From: Pseudomonas sp. Gutcm_11s
Lineage (GTDB): Bacteria; Pseudomonadota; Gammaproteobacteria; Pseudomonadales; Pseudomonadaceae
Direction: 5' to 3'
Assembly (NCBI RefSeq): GCF_028649395.1
Contig: NZ_JAQSUW010000016.1
Location: 1 to 64,000, forward strand
Length of the DNA: 64,000 nucleotides
The position numbers and the translations under genes were made by a program. The notes below the pieces were generated by a model. The model did no database searches. It was not told where the DNA came from and saw nothing but the letters and a program-made list of their open reading frames with translations. This document shows, piece after piece, positions 9,930 through 22,739 of the stretch; within the stretch, counting starts at the first letter, position 1; each line of letters opens with the position of its first letter.

Positions 9930-10106
9930 ATGGCTACCGTCAAAGTTACTCTGGTCAAGAGCACCAACGGCCGTCTGGCCAACCACAAAGCTTGCGTCAA
10001 AGGCCTGGGCCTGCGCCGCATCGGTCACTCCGTTGAGGTTCAGGACACTCCTGAAAACCGCGGCATGATCAACAAGGCTTACTACCTGCTGAAGGTGGAG
10101 GGTTAA
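9930..10106 (+). CDS. rpmD: Large ribosomal subunit protein L30
   Basis: A 58-residue [18 protein letters not shown] through [10 protein letters not shown], matching the short bacterial L30. ATG 9930 follows the rpsE TGA by two bases and the stop precedes rplO by two bases, so it is translated within the coupled rpsE-rpmD-rplO run. Confidence 0.96.
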   Translation: MATVKVTLVKSTNGRLANHKACVKGLGLRRIGHSVEVQDTPENRGMINKAYYLLKVEG

Positions 10107-10108
10107 TC

Positions 10109-10543
10109 ATGCAACTGAACGATCTGCGTTCCGCGCCGGGTGCCCGTCGCGAAAAGCACCGTCCGGGCCGTGGTATCGGTAGCGGTCTGGGTAAGACCGG
10201 CGGCCGTGGCCACAAAGGTCAGACCTCCCGTACCGGTGGCTCCATCGCTCCGGGCTTCGAGGGTGGTCAGCAACCGCTGCACCGCCGTCTGCCGAAGTTC
10301 GGCTTCGTTTCCCTGAAAGCCATGGATCGTGCCGAAGTACGCACCTCCGAGCTGGCTAAAGTGGAAGGCGACGTCGTATCTCTGCAGTCGCTGAAGGATG
10401 CCAACGTGATCAACCAAAACGTACAGCGTGTGAAAGTCATGCTGTCCGGCGAGGTTACTCGTGCGGTCACCCTGAAAGGTATCGCCGCCACCAAAGGTGC
10501 GCGTGCGGCCATCGAAGCAGCTGGCGGTAAGTTCGAGGACTAA
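10109..10543 (+). CDS. rplO: Large ribosomal subunit protein L15
   Basis: L15 is a late assembly protein with a long glycine- and arginine-rich N-terminal extension, seen here as [20 protein letters not shown]. It has 144 residues, starts [18 protein letters not shown], and its TAA directly abuts the secY ATG. Confidence 0.97.
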   Translation: MQLNDLRSAPGARREKHRPGRGIGSGLGKTGGRGHKGQTSRTGGSIAPGFEGGQQPLHRRLPKFGFVSLKAMDRAEVRTSELAKVEGDVVSLQSLKDANVINQNVQRVKVMLSGEVTRAVTLKGIAATKGARAAIEAAGGKFED

Positions 10544-11872
10544 ATGGCTAAGCAAGGTGCTCTCTCCGCGCTCAGCAATGGCGGGTTGTCCGAGCTCTGG
10601 GCTCGACTGCGTTTTCTGTTCCTGGCGATCATCGTCTATCGGATCGGCGCGCACATTCCGGTGCCCGGAATCAACCCTGACCGGCTGGCCGACCTGTTCC
10701 GGCAGAACGAGGGGACCATTCTTAGCCTGTTCAACATGTTTTCCGGCGGTGCGCTGGAGCGGATGAGTATCTTTGCACTGGGGATCATGCCGTACATCTC
10801 GGCGTCGATCATCATGCAGCTGATGACCGCTGTCAGCCCACAGCTGGAACAGTTGAAGAAGGAAGGTGAAGCTGGCCGTCGCAAGATCAGCCAGTACACC
10901 CGCTACGGCACTCTCGTCCTGGCGATCGTTCAGGCTGTCGGCATGTCCGTCGGCCTGGCTAGCCAGGGCGTAGCGTTCTCGGTTGATTTCGGCTTCCACT
11001 TCGTGGCGGTGACGACCTTCGTGGCCGGCGCTATGTTCATGATGTGGCTGGGCGAACAGATCACCGAGCGCGGTGTCGGCAACGGTATCTCGATGCTGAT
11101 TTTTGCAGGCATCGTGGCCGGTCTGCCGTCGGCAATCGGGCAGTCTTTCGAGTCTGCTCGTCAGGGCGATATCAATATCTTCGCTCTGATCGCCATCGGC
11201 ATGCTGGCGGTAGCGATCATCGGTTTCGTGGTGTTCATCGAGCGTGGTCAGCGTCGCATTGCGGTGCACTACGCCAAGCGTCAGCAGGGCCGCAAGGTCT
11301 TCGCTGCGCAGACCAGCCACCTGCCGCTGAAGGTGAACATGGCGGGCGTAATCCCGGCCATCTTCGCCAGCAGTATCCTGCTGTTCCCGGCTTCGCTGGG
11401 GACCTGGTTCGGTCAGTCCGAAGGTATGGGCTGGCTGCAGGACATCTCGCAGGCGATCGCTCCCGGTCAGCCGTTGAACATTCTGCTGTTTAGTGCAGGG
11501 ATCATCTTCTTCTGCTTCTTCTACACGGCGCTGATGTTCAACCCGAAAGACGTAGCGGAAAACCTGAAGAAGTCCGGTGCCTTTATTCCGGGCATCCGTC
11601 CGGGCGAGCAATCCGCGCGCTATATCGATGGCGTGCTGACCCGCTTGACCATGTTCGGTGCTCTGTACATGACGGCCGTTTGCCTCCTCCCGCAGTTCCT
11701 GCAGGTGGCAGCCAACGTTCCGTTCTACCTTGGCGGGACCTCGTTGCTGATCGTGGTCGTGGTTGTGATGGACTTTATGGCCCAAGTACAATCGCACCTC
11801 GTTTCGCACCAGTACGAATCCCTGATGAAGAAAGCCAACCTGAAGGGTCATGGCAGCGGCATGCTCCGCTGA
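10544..11872 (+). CDS. secY: Protein translocase subunit SecY
   Basis: Channel subunit of the SecYEG translocon in the inner membrane. The 442 residues ([21 protein letters not shown]) carry ten hydrophobic segments; the first is about residues 20-40. The plug/TM2 region [25 protein letters not shown] and the ribosome/SecA-contacting cytoplasmic loops [21 protein letters not shown] and [10 protein letters not shown] are recognisable. It begins immediately after the rplO stop, as usual in the spc operon. Confidence 0.98.
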   Translation: MAKQGALSALSNGGLSELWARLRFLFLAIIVYRIGAHIPVPGINPDRLADLFRQNEGTILSLFNMFSGGALERMSIFALGIMPYISASIIMQLMTAVSPQLEQLKKEGEAGRRKISQYTRYGTLVLAIVQAVGMSVGLASQGVAFSVDFGFHFVAVTTFVAGAMFMMWLGEQITERGVGNGISMLIFAGIVAGLPSAIGQSFESARQGDINIFALIAIGMLAVAIIGFVVFIERGQRRIAVHYAKRQQGRKVFAAQTSHLPLKVNMAGVIPAIFASSILLFPASLGTWFGQSEGMGWLQDISQAIAPGQPLNILLFSAGIIFFCFFYTALMFNPKDVAENLKKSGAFIPGIRPGEQSARYIDGVLTRLTMFGALYMTAVCLLPQFLQVAANVPFYLGGTSLLIVVVVVMDFMAQVQSHLVSHQYESLMKKANLKGHGSGMLR

Positions 11873-11903
11873 CATGGTTGCCGTAAGGTTCTAGGAGTTA
11901 CTG

Positions 11904-12020
11904 ATGAAAGTTCGTGCATCGGTCAAGAAGCTGTGCCGTAACTGCAAGGTCATCCGTCGCGACGGCGTCGTGCGCGTGATCTGCAGCGCGGAACCGCGTC
12001 ACAAACAGCGCCAAGGCTGA
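11904..12020 (+). CDS. rpmJ: Large ribosomal subunit protein L36, zinc-binding form
   Basis: A 38-residue [23 protein letters not shown] to KQRQG. Cys11, Cys14, Cys27 and His32 make the classical zinc ribbon (C+ form), so a zinc-independent paralogue may be kept elsewhere for zinc starvation; the Zur-type operon at 50.7-53.9 kb makes that relevant. ATG 11904 follows AGGAG. Last gene of the spc operon, ahead of a strong hairpin. Confidence 0.95.
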   Translation: MKVRASVKKLCRNCKVIRRDGVVRVICSAEPRHKQRQG

Positions 12021-12041
12021 GTGTGAGTCACGCGTAATGAG

Positions 12042-12077
12042 CCCGGCAGCTAGTGCGCTGCCGGGTTGATTCTTTGT
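12042..12077 (+). terminator. Terminator-like hairpin between rpmJ and rpsM
   Basis: CCCGGCAGC (12042-12050) pairs with GCTGCCGGG (12057-12065) around TAGTGC and runs into TTGATTCTTTG. It would separate the spc and alpha operons; its tail provides the -35 of the next promoter. Confidence 0.8.
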
Positions 12078-12094
12078 TATTACAGCGCTAATAT
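12066..12094 (+). promoter_or_regulatory. Candidate sigma70 promoter of the alpha operon
   Basis: TTGATT (12066-12071), 17-bp spacer, TAATAT (12089-12094). It begins one base after the hairpin stem. Transcription would start near 12100, giving an ~54-nt leader to rpsM. Confidence 0.7.
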
Positions 12095-12097
12095 CGC

Positions 12098-12123
12098 GCG
12101 CCCTATTTCTTGGCTTCCAGGGC
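12098..12123 (+). promoter_or_regulatory. Hairpin in the alpha-operon leader (possible S4 target)
   Basis: CGCCCT and AGGGCG can pair across a 14-nt loop in the leader before rpsM. In E. coli S4 represses the alpha operon by binding a pseudoknot around the rpsM start. The position fits, but I could not establish a pseudoknot by eye. Confidence 0.35.
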
Positions 12124-12153
12124 GTGGGTAGCTGTCAATTGGAGTTCCACTGA

Positions 12154-12510
12154 ATGGCCCGTATTGCAGGCGTCAACATTCCGGATAACAAGCACACTGT
12201 TATCTCGCTGACCTACATCTACGGTGTTGGTCGCACCACTGCGCAGAAAATCTGTGCAACCACCGGCGTAAATCCGGCGGCGAAGATCAAAGATCTCTCT
12301 GACGAGCAGATCGAGCAGCTGCGTGGCGAAGTCGCCAAGATCACCACTGAAGGTGACCTGCGCCGCGAAATCAACATGAAGATCAAGCGTCTGATGGACC
12401 TGGGCTGCTACCGCGGTCTGCGTCACCGTCGTGGCCTCCCGGTCCGCGGTCAGCGCACCAAGACCAACGCGCGCACCCGTAAGGGCCCGCGTAAGCCGAT
12501 CCGCAAGTAA
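12154..12510 (+). CDS. rpsM: Small ribosomal subunit protein S13
   Basis: S13 forms head-to-50S bridges and contacts P-site tRNA through its C-terminus. The 118 residues start [21 protein letters not shown] and end in a basic tail ([11 protein letters not shown]). ATG 12154 follows TTGGAG. First gene of the alpha operon. Confidence 0.97.
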   Translation: MARIAGVNIPDNKHTVISLTYIYGVGRTTAQKICATTGVNPAAKIKDLSDEQIEQLRGEVAKITTEGDLRREINMKIKRLMDLGCYRGLRHRRGLPVRGQRTKTNARTRKGPRKPIRK

Positions 12511-12540
12511 TTGCGCCCGCGAATCGACAGGAAATAAGTC

Positions 12541-12930
12541 ATGGCTAAGCCTGCTGCTCGTACTCGTAAGAAAGTCAAAAAGACAGTGGTGGATGGCATC
12601 GCCCATATCCACGCTTCTTTCAATAACACCATCGTTACCATTACCGACCGTCAAGGTAATGCCCTGTCTTGGGCTACCTCCGGTGGTTCCGGTTTCCGCG
12701 GCTCCCGTAAGTCCACTCCGTTCGCTGCCCAGGTGGCTGCCGAGCGTGCTGGTCAAGCAGCCCTGGAATATGGCCTGAAGAACCTCGACGTTAACGTCAA
12801 GGGCCCAGGTCCTGGTCGCGAATCCGCTGTGCGTGCTCTGAACGCCTGCGGCTACAAAATCGCCAGCATCACCGACGTGACGCCTATCCCGCACAACGGG
12901 TGCCGTCCGCCGAAGAAGCGTCGCGTGTAA
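12541..12930 (+). CDS. rpsK: Small ribosomal subunit protein S11
   Basis: S11 lies on the platform and helps shape the mRNA exit. It has 129 residues with a basic N-terminus ([19 protein letters not shown]), the signature [20 protein letters not shown] and the C-terminal [16 protein letters not shown]. 30 bp after rpsM, preceded by CAGGAAATAAGTC. Confidence 0.97.
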   Translation: MAKPAARTRKKVKKTVVDGIAHIHASFNNTIVTITDRQGNALSWATSGGSGFRGSRKSTPFAAQVAAERAGQAALEYGLKNLDVNVKGPGPGRESAVRALNACGYKIASITDVTPIPHNGCRPPKKRRV

Positions 12931-12946
12931 TAGGAGACAGTGAAGA

Positions 12947-13567
12947 ATGGCTCGTTACATTGGTCCCAAATGCAAACTGTCTCGCCGTGAAGGCACCGAT
13001 CTCTTCCTGAAGAGTGGTGCGCGCGCGCTCGAATCCAAGTGCAACATCGAAGCGGCTCCTGGCCAGCACGGCGCTCGCCGTGGTCGTCAGTCCGACTACG
13101 GTACCCAGCTGCGTGAAAAGCAGAAAGTCCGTCGTATCTACGGCGTGCTGGAGCGTCAGTTCAGCGGTTACTACAAGGAAGCTGCCCGTCGCAAGGGCGC
13201 TACCGGCGAGAACCTGCTGCAGCTGCTGGAATGCCGTCTGGACAACGTGGTTTACCGCATGGGCTTTGGTGCCACTCGCGCCGAATCCCGTCAGCTGGTA
13301 TCGCACAAAGCCATCACCGTGAACGGTTCGACCGTGAACGTCCCGTCTTACCAGATCAAAGCTGGTGATGTCGTGGCAGTTCGCGAAAAGGCCAAGAACC
13401 AGCTGCGCGTTGCCCAGGCTCTTGACCTGTGCGCCCAGCGTGGTCGCGTTGAGTGGGTTGACGTAGATACTGAGAAGAAGTCTGGCGTGTTCAAAAGCGT
13501 CCCGGCTCGCAGCGATCTGTCCGCCGACATCAACGAAAGCCTGATTGTCGAGCTCTACTCCAAGTAA
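12947..13567 (+). CDS. rpsD: Small ribosomal subunit protein S4
   Basis: S4 nucleates 30S assembly and in enterics represses the alpha operon. The 206 residues begin [19 protein letters not shown]. Only isolated N-terminal cysteines (residues 9 and about 32) are present, so this is the zinc-free form. The S4 RNA-binding domain spans about residues 96-157 ([26 protein letters not shown]). Behind TAGGAGACAGTGAAGA. Confidence 0.97.
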   Translation: MARYIGPKCKLSRREGTDLFLKSGARALESKCNIEAAPGQHGARRGRQSDYGTQLREKQKVRRIYGVLERQFSGYYKEAARRKGATGENLLQLLECRLDNVVYRMGFGATRAESRQLVSHKAITVNGSTVNVPSYQIKAGDVVAVREKAKNQLRVAQALDLCAQRGRVEWVDVDTEKKSGVFKSVPARSDLSADINESLIVELYSK

Positions 13568-13589
13568 GGGCTAGGAAATAGGTGCATCC

Positions 13590-14591
13590 ATGCAGATTTC
13601 GGTAAATGAGTTCCTGACCCCCCGTCACATCGACGTTCAGGCGGTCAGTTCGACCCGCGCCAAGATCACTCTCGAGCCTCTCGAGCGTGGTTTTGGTCAC
13701 ACCCTGGGCAACGCGCTGCGCCGCATCCTGTTGTCCTCCATGCCTGGCTGTGCAGTAGTCGAGGCCGAGATCGACGGCGTACTCCATGAGTACTCCGCCA
13801 TCGAAGGCGTGCAGGAAGACGTCATTGAAATCCTGCTCAACCTGAAAGGTCTGGCTATCAAGCTGCACGGTCGTGACGAAGTCACCCTGACTCTGGCCAA
13901 AAAGGGCTCGGGTGTGGTCACTGCTGCCGATATCCAGCTGGATCACGACGTCGAGATCGTCAACGGCGATCACGTAATCGCCAACCTGGCGGACAACGGC
14001 GCTCTGAACATGAAACTCACCGTGCGTCGTGGCCGTGGCTACGAGCCGGCTGACGCCCGTCAGAGCGATGAAGACGAAAGCCGTAGCATCGGTCGTCTGC
14101 AACTGGACTCCTCGTTCAGCCCGGTCCGTCGTGTTGCCTACGTGGTGGAAAACGCCCGCGTCGAGCAGCGTACCAACCTGGACAAGCTGGTCATTGACCT
14201 GGAAACCAACGGCACCCTGGATCCTGAAGAGGCTATCCGTCGTGCCGCAACCATCCTCCAGCACCAACTGGCGGCCTTCGTTGATCTGAAGGGCGACAGT
14301 GAGCCGGTAGTGGTTGAGCAGGAAGACGAGATCGATCCGATCCTCCTGCGCCCGGTTGACGACCTCGAGCTGACCGTACGTTCGGCCAACTGCCTGAAGG
14401 CGGAGAACATCTACTACATCGGTGATCTGATCCAGCGCACCGAAGTAGAGCTGCTCAAGACTCCGAACCTGGGCAAGAAGTCCCTGACCGAGATCAAGGA
14501 CGTTCTGGCTTCCCGTGGTCTGTCCCTCGGTATGCGCCTCGACAACTGGCCGCCGGCAAGTCTGAAGAAGGACGATAAGGCTACTGCCTAA
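13590..14591 (+). CDS. rpoA: RNA polymerase alpha subunit
   Basis: The 333-residue alpha subunit dimerises to nucleate core RNA polymerase and binds UP elements and activators through its C-terminal domain. The N-terminal domain (about 1-235) shows [26 protein letters not shown]; an acidic linker ([13 protein letters not shown]) leads to the C-terminal domain with [20 protein letters not shown], whose arginine corresponds to E. coli R265. It lies inside the alpha operon between rpsD and rplQ, so polymerase and ribosome synthesis are linked. Confidence 0.98.
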   Translation: MQISVNEFLTPRHIDVQAVSSTRAKITLEPLERGFGHTLGNALRRILLSSMPGCAVVEAEIDGVLHEYSAIEGVQEDVIEILLNLKGLAIKLHGRDEVTLTLAKKGSGVVTAADIQLDHDVEIVNGDHVIANLADNGALNMKLTVRRGRGYEPADARQSDEDESRSIGRLQLDSSFSPVRRVAYVVENARVEQRTNLDKLVIDLETNGTLDPEEAIRRAATILQHQLAAFVDLKGDSEPVVVEQEDEIDPILLRPVDDLELTVRSANCLKAENIYYIGDLIQRTEVELLKTPNLGKKSLTEIKDVLASRGLSLGMRLDNWPPASLKKDDKATA

Positions 14592-14636
14592 TCTTCCGTA
14601 ATCACCGAACCGAAAGTTTGGTAAGGAATTTCAATC

Positions 14637-15026
14637 ATGCGTCATCGTAAAAGTGGCCGTCACCTGAGCCGCACCAGCGCCCACCGCAAGGCCATGTTCC
14701 AGAACATGGCGGTGTCGCTGTTCGAACACGAACTGATCAAGACCACCCTGCCGAAAGCCAAGGAACTGCGCCGCGTTGCCGAGCCGCTGATCACCCTGGC
14801 CAAGGTAGACAGCGTTGCTAACCGTCGTCTGGCCTTCGACCGTACCCGTTCGAAAGCCATCGTCGGCAAGCTGTTCAACGATCTGGGCAAGCGCTACGCC
14901 ACCCGTCAGGGCGGCTACCTGCGCATCCTGAAGTGCGGCTTCCGCGCTGGCGACAACGCCCCTATGGCGTACGTCGAGCTGGTTGACCGTCAGGTCGCTG
15001 GCGAAGCCGTAGAAGCTGCCGAATAA
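14637..15026 (+). CDS. rplQ: Large ribosomal subunit protein L17
   Basis: L17 lies near the tunnel exit. The 129 residues start [21 protein letters not shown], the family signature. It is 45 bp after rpoA behind AAGGAATTTCAATC. It ends the alpha operon and is followed by a strong terminator. Confidence 0.97.
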   Translation: MRHRKSGRHLSRTSAHRKAMFQNMAVSLFEHELIKTTLPKAKELRRVAEPLITLAKVDSVANRRLAFDRTRSKAIVGKLFNDLGKRYATRQGGYLRILKCGFRAGDNAPMAYVELVDRQVAGEAVEAAE

Positions 15027-15045
15027 GCTGCTTCTGCTTCACGAG

Positions 15046-15077
15046 AAACCGGGCCTAGTGCCCGGTTTTTTGTTTTC
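15046..15077 (+). terminator. Rho-independent terminator after rplQ
   Basis: AAACCGGGC (15046-15054) and GCCCGGTTT (15060-15068) form a 9-bp stem with loop CTAGT, followed by TTTGTTTTC. End of the ribosomal protein cluster. Confidence 0.93.
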
Positions 15078-15203
15078 TGGAGTGGCGTCTGGCGGCGACA
15101 TGCGCCGCTGGAGAACGTTGCGGTAGACGCAGCGGTGAAATCTATCGGTTAAGAGAAAAAAACTATCAGGCTATTGCCTTTCATAAATTGGCTCGTTTGT
15201 TAG

Positions 15204-17423
<2,220 letters not shown>

Positions 17424-17437
17424 TTCACCGCACCAAG

Positions 17438-17465
17438 AAAAAGCCCCGCATCTGCGGGGCTTTTT
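17438..17465. terminator. Bidirectional terminator between katG and uvrA
   Basis: AAAAAGCCCCGC (17438-17449) and GCGGGGCTTTTT (17454-17465) form a 12-bp stem with an ATCT loop. A- and T-tracts on both sides let it serve katG (+) and uvrA (-), which converge here. Confidence 0.93.
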
Positions 17466-17469
17466 CGTA

Positions 17470-20304
<2,835 letters not shown>

Positions 20305-20338
20305 GAACGGCCTCGCAGGTGGCGGGCGGAAACGGCAA

Positions 20339-20368
20339 AGTATACGGCCGCTGGCTGGTACGCGGCAA
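20339..20368 (-). promoter_or_regulatory. Candidate sigma70 promoter of uvrA
   Basis: On the minus strand, TTGCCG (20368-20363), an 18-bp spacer and TATACT (20344-20339). It lies 35 bp upstream of the uvrA GTG. Confidence 0.55.
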
Positions 20369-20456
20369 AGCACAGCGATAGCGGAATGACGGGGCCGATG
20401 CGACGTTTTGCACCTGCTCCGCGTGCCGACAAAACGTCTACAGCCCTTGCCATCAC

Positions 20457-20465
20457 TGATAGAAT
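20457..20465 (+). promoter_or_regulatory. Candidate extended -10 promoter of the YajR-like transporter gene
   Basis: TGA-TAGAAT (20457-20465) matches an extended -10; I see no good -35 at 17 bp. It is 28 bp before the ATG at 20494. Confidence 0.4.
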
Positions 20466-20493
20466 CGCCGGCCTCTTTGTTCAGGGTTTTTCC

Positions 20494-21888
20494 ATGCACG
20501 ATCCGCACAGCGAACGCATGAGCGCCAGCGAAACGCGCGCCGCCGGTGGCCTGGCGCTGGTGTTCGCCTTCCGCATGCTGGGCATGTTCATGGTCCTGCC
20601 GGTGCTGGCCACCTACGGCACCGACCTGGCCGGCGCCACGCCGGCGCTGATCGGCCTGGCCATCGGCGCCTACGGCCTGACCCAGGCGGTGCTGCAGATT
20701 CCCTTCGGCATCATCTCCGACCGCATCGGCCGCCTGCCGGTGATCTATCTCGGCCTGCTGATCTTCGCCGCCGGCGCCGCGCTGGCGGCCAATGCCGACT
20801 CCATCTGGGGCGTGATCGCCGGCCGCGTGTTGCAGGGCGCCGGGGCTATCTCGGCGGCGGTGATGGCGCTGCTCTCCGACCTGACCCGCGAACAGCACCG
20901 CACCAAGGCCATGGCCATGATCGGCATGAGCATCGGCCTGTCGTTCGCCGTGGCCATGGTGGTCGGCCCGCTGCTGACCCGCGCCTTCGGCCTTTCCGGA
21001 CTGTTCTGGGCCACCGCCGGCATGGCGCTGGTCGGCATGCTGATCATCGCCCTGTTCGTGCCGCGCGCCTCCAGCGCGCTGCAGCACCGTGAGTCCGGGG
21101 TGGCGCGCCAGGCGTTGCTGCCGACCCTGCGCAACGCCGAGCTGTTGCGCCTGAACCTGGGCATCGGCGTGCTGCACGCAATCCTCATGGCCAGCTTCGT
21201 GGTGTTGCCGCTGGCGCTGGTCGACCAGGGTGGCCTGGCCAAGGAAGAGCACTGGTGGGTCTACCTCAGTGCATTGCTGATCGGCTTCTTCGGCATGGTG
21301 CCGTTCATCATCTACGCCGAGAAAAAGCGCCAGATGAAGCGCGTGCTCTCCGGCGCGGTGCTGGCGCTGGTGCTGTGCGAGCTGTTCTTCTGGATCTTCG
21401 GCCACAGCCTGTCGGCGCTGGTGTGCGGCTTCATCCTGTTCTTCACCGCGTTCAACCTGCTGGAGGCCTCGCTGCCCTCGCTGGTGAGCAAGGTGGCGCC
21501 AGCCGGCGGCAAGGGCACGGCCATGGGCGTGTACTCCACTAGCCAGTTCCTCGGCGCCGCCGTGGGCGGCATTCTGGGGGGCTGGTTGTACCAGCATGGC
21601 GGTCTCGCCTACGTGTTCGTCGGCTGTGCGCTGCTGGGGCTTCTCTGGCTAGCGGCAGCTGCTACTATGCGCGAGCCGCCTTATGTGACCAGCCTGCGCC
21701 GGCCGCTCACGGCCCATGCCGTGGCCGATAGCGCACTGGTGGGGCGACTCCTCGCGATACCTGGCGTCAGCGACGCCATCGTGGTGGCCGAGGAGGCCGC
21801 GTTGTACATCAAAGTGGACACCCAACAATTGGACCGCGTGTTGCTCGAGCGAGTGCTCGAAGAGGCCGCGGAGACGCATTCAGCTTAG
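20494..21888 (+). CDS. MFS transporter of the YajR type with C-terminal ferredoxin-like (YAM) domain
   Basis: Inner-membrane major facilitator transporter, 464 residues from ATG 20494 ([19 protein letters not shown]); the frame upstream of this is not coding. Twelve hydrophobic segments span about residues 15-400, with the family A-motif-like [14 protein letters not shown] after TM2. The last ~60 residues ([25 protein letters not shown]) are soluble and look like the YAM domain found in E. coli YajR. Substrate unknown; proton-coupled efflux is the usual inference. It lies between divergent uvrA and downstream ssb, 9 bp before ssb, as in P. aeruginosa. Co-transcription with ssb is likely. Confidence 0.88.
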   Translation: MHDPHSERMSASETRAAGGLALVFAFRMLGMFMVLPVLATYGTDLAGATPALIGLAIGAYGLTQAVLQIPFGIISDRIGRLPVIYLGLLIFAAGAALAANADSIWGVIAGRVLQGAGAISAAVMALLSDLTREQHRTKAMAMIGMSIGLSFAVAMVVGPLLTRAFGLSGLFWATAGMALVGMLIIALFVPRASSALQHRESGVARQALLPTLRNAELLRLNLGIGVLHAILMASFVVLPLALVDQGGLAKEEHWWVYLSALLIGFFGMVPFIIYAEKKRQMKRVLSGAVLALVLCELFFWIFGHSLSALVCGFILFFTAFNLLEASLPSLVSKVAPAGGKGTAMGVYSTSQFLGAAVGGILGGWLYQHGGLAYVFVGCALLGLLWLAAAATMREPPYVTSLRRPLTAHAVADSALVGRLLAIPGVSDAIVVAEEAALYIKVDTQQLDRVLLERVLEEAAETHSA

Positions 21889-21897
21889 GAGAACGAA

Positions 21898-22392
21898 ATG
21901 GCCCGTGGGGTTAACAAAGTCATTCTGATCGGCAACGTCGGCGGCGACCCGGAAACTCGCTATCTGCCCAATGGCAACGCGGTGACCAACATCACCCTCG
22001 CCACCACCGACAGCTGGAAGGACAAGCAGACCGGCCAGCAACAGGACCGTACCGAATGGCACCGCGTGGTGTTCTTCGGCAAGCTCGCCGAGATCGCCGG
22101 TGAATACCTGCGCAAGGGCGGCCAGTGCTACGTTGAAGGCCGCCTGCAGACCCGCGAGTGGGAGAAGGACGGCGTCAAGCGTTACACCACCGAGATCGTG
22201 GTCGACATGAATGGCACCCTGCAGCTGCTCGGTGGCCGTGGCAACAACAGCGAAGGCGGCGGTGAATACGCCCCGCGCCAGCAGCAGTCGCGCCCGGCCC
22301 CGCAACAGTCCGCGCCGCGCCCGGCACCGCAACCGGCCGCCCAGCAGCCGGCCCCGGACTACGACAGCTTCGACGACGACATCCCGTTCTAA
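21898..22392 (+). CDS. ssb: Single-stranded DNA-binding protein
   Basis: Coats ssDNA in replication, recombination and repair. 164 residues; OB-fold about 1-112 ([39 protein letters not shown]), a Gln/Pro-rich linker ([19 protein letters not shown]) and the acidic partner-binding tip DDDIPF. Starts behind TTAGGAGAACGAA, 9 bp after the MFS gene. The uvrA/MFS/ssb order is a Pseudomonas trait; in E. coli uvrA and ssb diverge directly. Confidence 0.98.
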   Translation: MARGVNKVILIGNVGGDPETRYLPNGNAVTNITLATTDSWKDKQTGQQQDRTEWHRVVFFGKLAEIAGEYLRKGGQCYVEGRLQTREWEKDGVKRYTTEIVVDMNGTLQLLGGRGNNSEGGGEYAPRQQQSRPAPQQSAPRPAPQPAAQQPAPDYDSFDDDIPF

Positions 22393-22413
22393 GTCGCGCC
22401 GCGTAGCACGAAG

Positions 22414-22439
22414 AGAGCCCGCCTTTTGGCGGGCTCTTG
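22414..22439 (+). terminator. Hairpin terminator after ssb
   Basis: AGAGCCCGCC (22414-22423) / GGCGGGCTCT (22428-22437) with a TTTT loop; the following T-tract is poor (TGCATTT). Confidence 0.75.
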
Positions 22440-22547
22440 CATTTCCGGGTGCTGCAAATAGTCCGAACCGCGACGGCGGCGGGTGGGTCGACATCTGTGT
22501 AAGGCCACTGAGGTATCGCCTCGCGGCCCAACTACGAGGAAGCTGCC

Positions 22548-22706
22548 ATGACCCTGGGAACCATACTGCTGCTCGTCCTGATCCTGCTGCTGATCGGTGC
22601 CATTCCGGCCTGGCCGCACAGCCGCGCCTGGGGCTACGGCCCCTCCGGCGGCATCGGCCTGGTAGTGGCGATCGTGCTGATCCTGCTACTGCTGGGATAT
22701 GTCTGA
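22548..22706 (+). CDS. Small membrane protein, DUF3309 family
   Basis: A 52-residue ORF, MTLGTILLLVLILLLIGAIP ... GLVVAIVLILLLLGYV, with two hydrophobic segments (about 3-20 and 34-52) joined by the loop AWPHSRAWGYGPSGG. This is the DUF3309 layout as I know it: tiny two-helix inner-membrane proteins of unknown role, common in Proteobacteria. ATG 22548 follows GAGGAAG. It stands alone between the ssb terminator and a hairpin at 22713-22732. Confidence 0.8.
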   Translation: MTLGTILLLVLILLLIGAIPAWPHSRAWGYGPSGGIGLVVAIVLILLLLGYV

Positions 22707-22712
22707 ACGGGT

Positions 22713-22732
22713 GCCGCCCCTCGCGGGGCGGC
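22713..22732. terminator. GC-rich hairpin between converging genes
   Basis: GCCGCCCC (22713-22720) / GGGGCGGC (22725-22732) with TCGC loop, between the DUF3309 gene (+) and the TonB receptor (-). It lacks a T-tract on either strand, so termination may be Rho-assisted. Confidence 0.5.
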
Positions 22733-22739
22733 GTGCCTG

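Noticed and set aside
15141-15175. Possible OxyR site before katG (three CTAT motifs).
   Set aside because: OxyR half-sites need ATAG-N7-CTAT with 22-bp repeats; the motifs here are spaced 21 and 8 bp and the ATAG partners are missing.
20305-20493. LexA box in the uvrA/transporter divergent region.
   Set aside because: No CTGT-N8-ACAG palindrome was found by eye on either strand.
20305-21597. N-terminal extension of uvrA (frame open 431 codons upstream on the minus strand).
   Set aside because: It is antisense to the YajR-like transporter, has compositionally skewed sequence, and UvrA family proteins start at the GTG at 20304.
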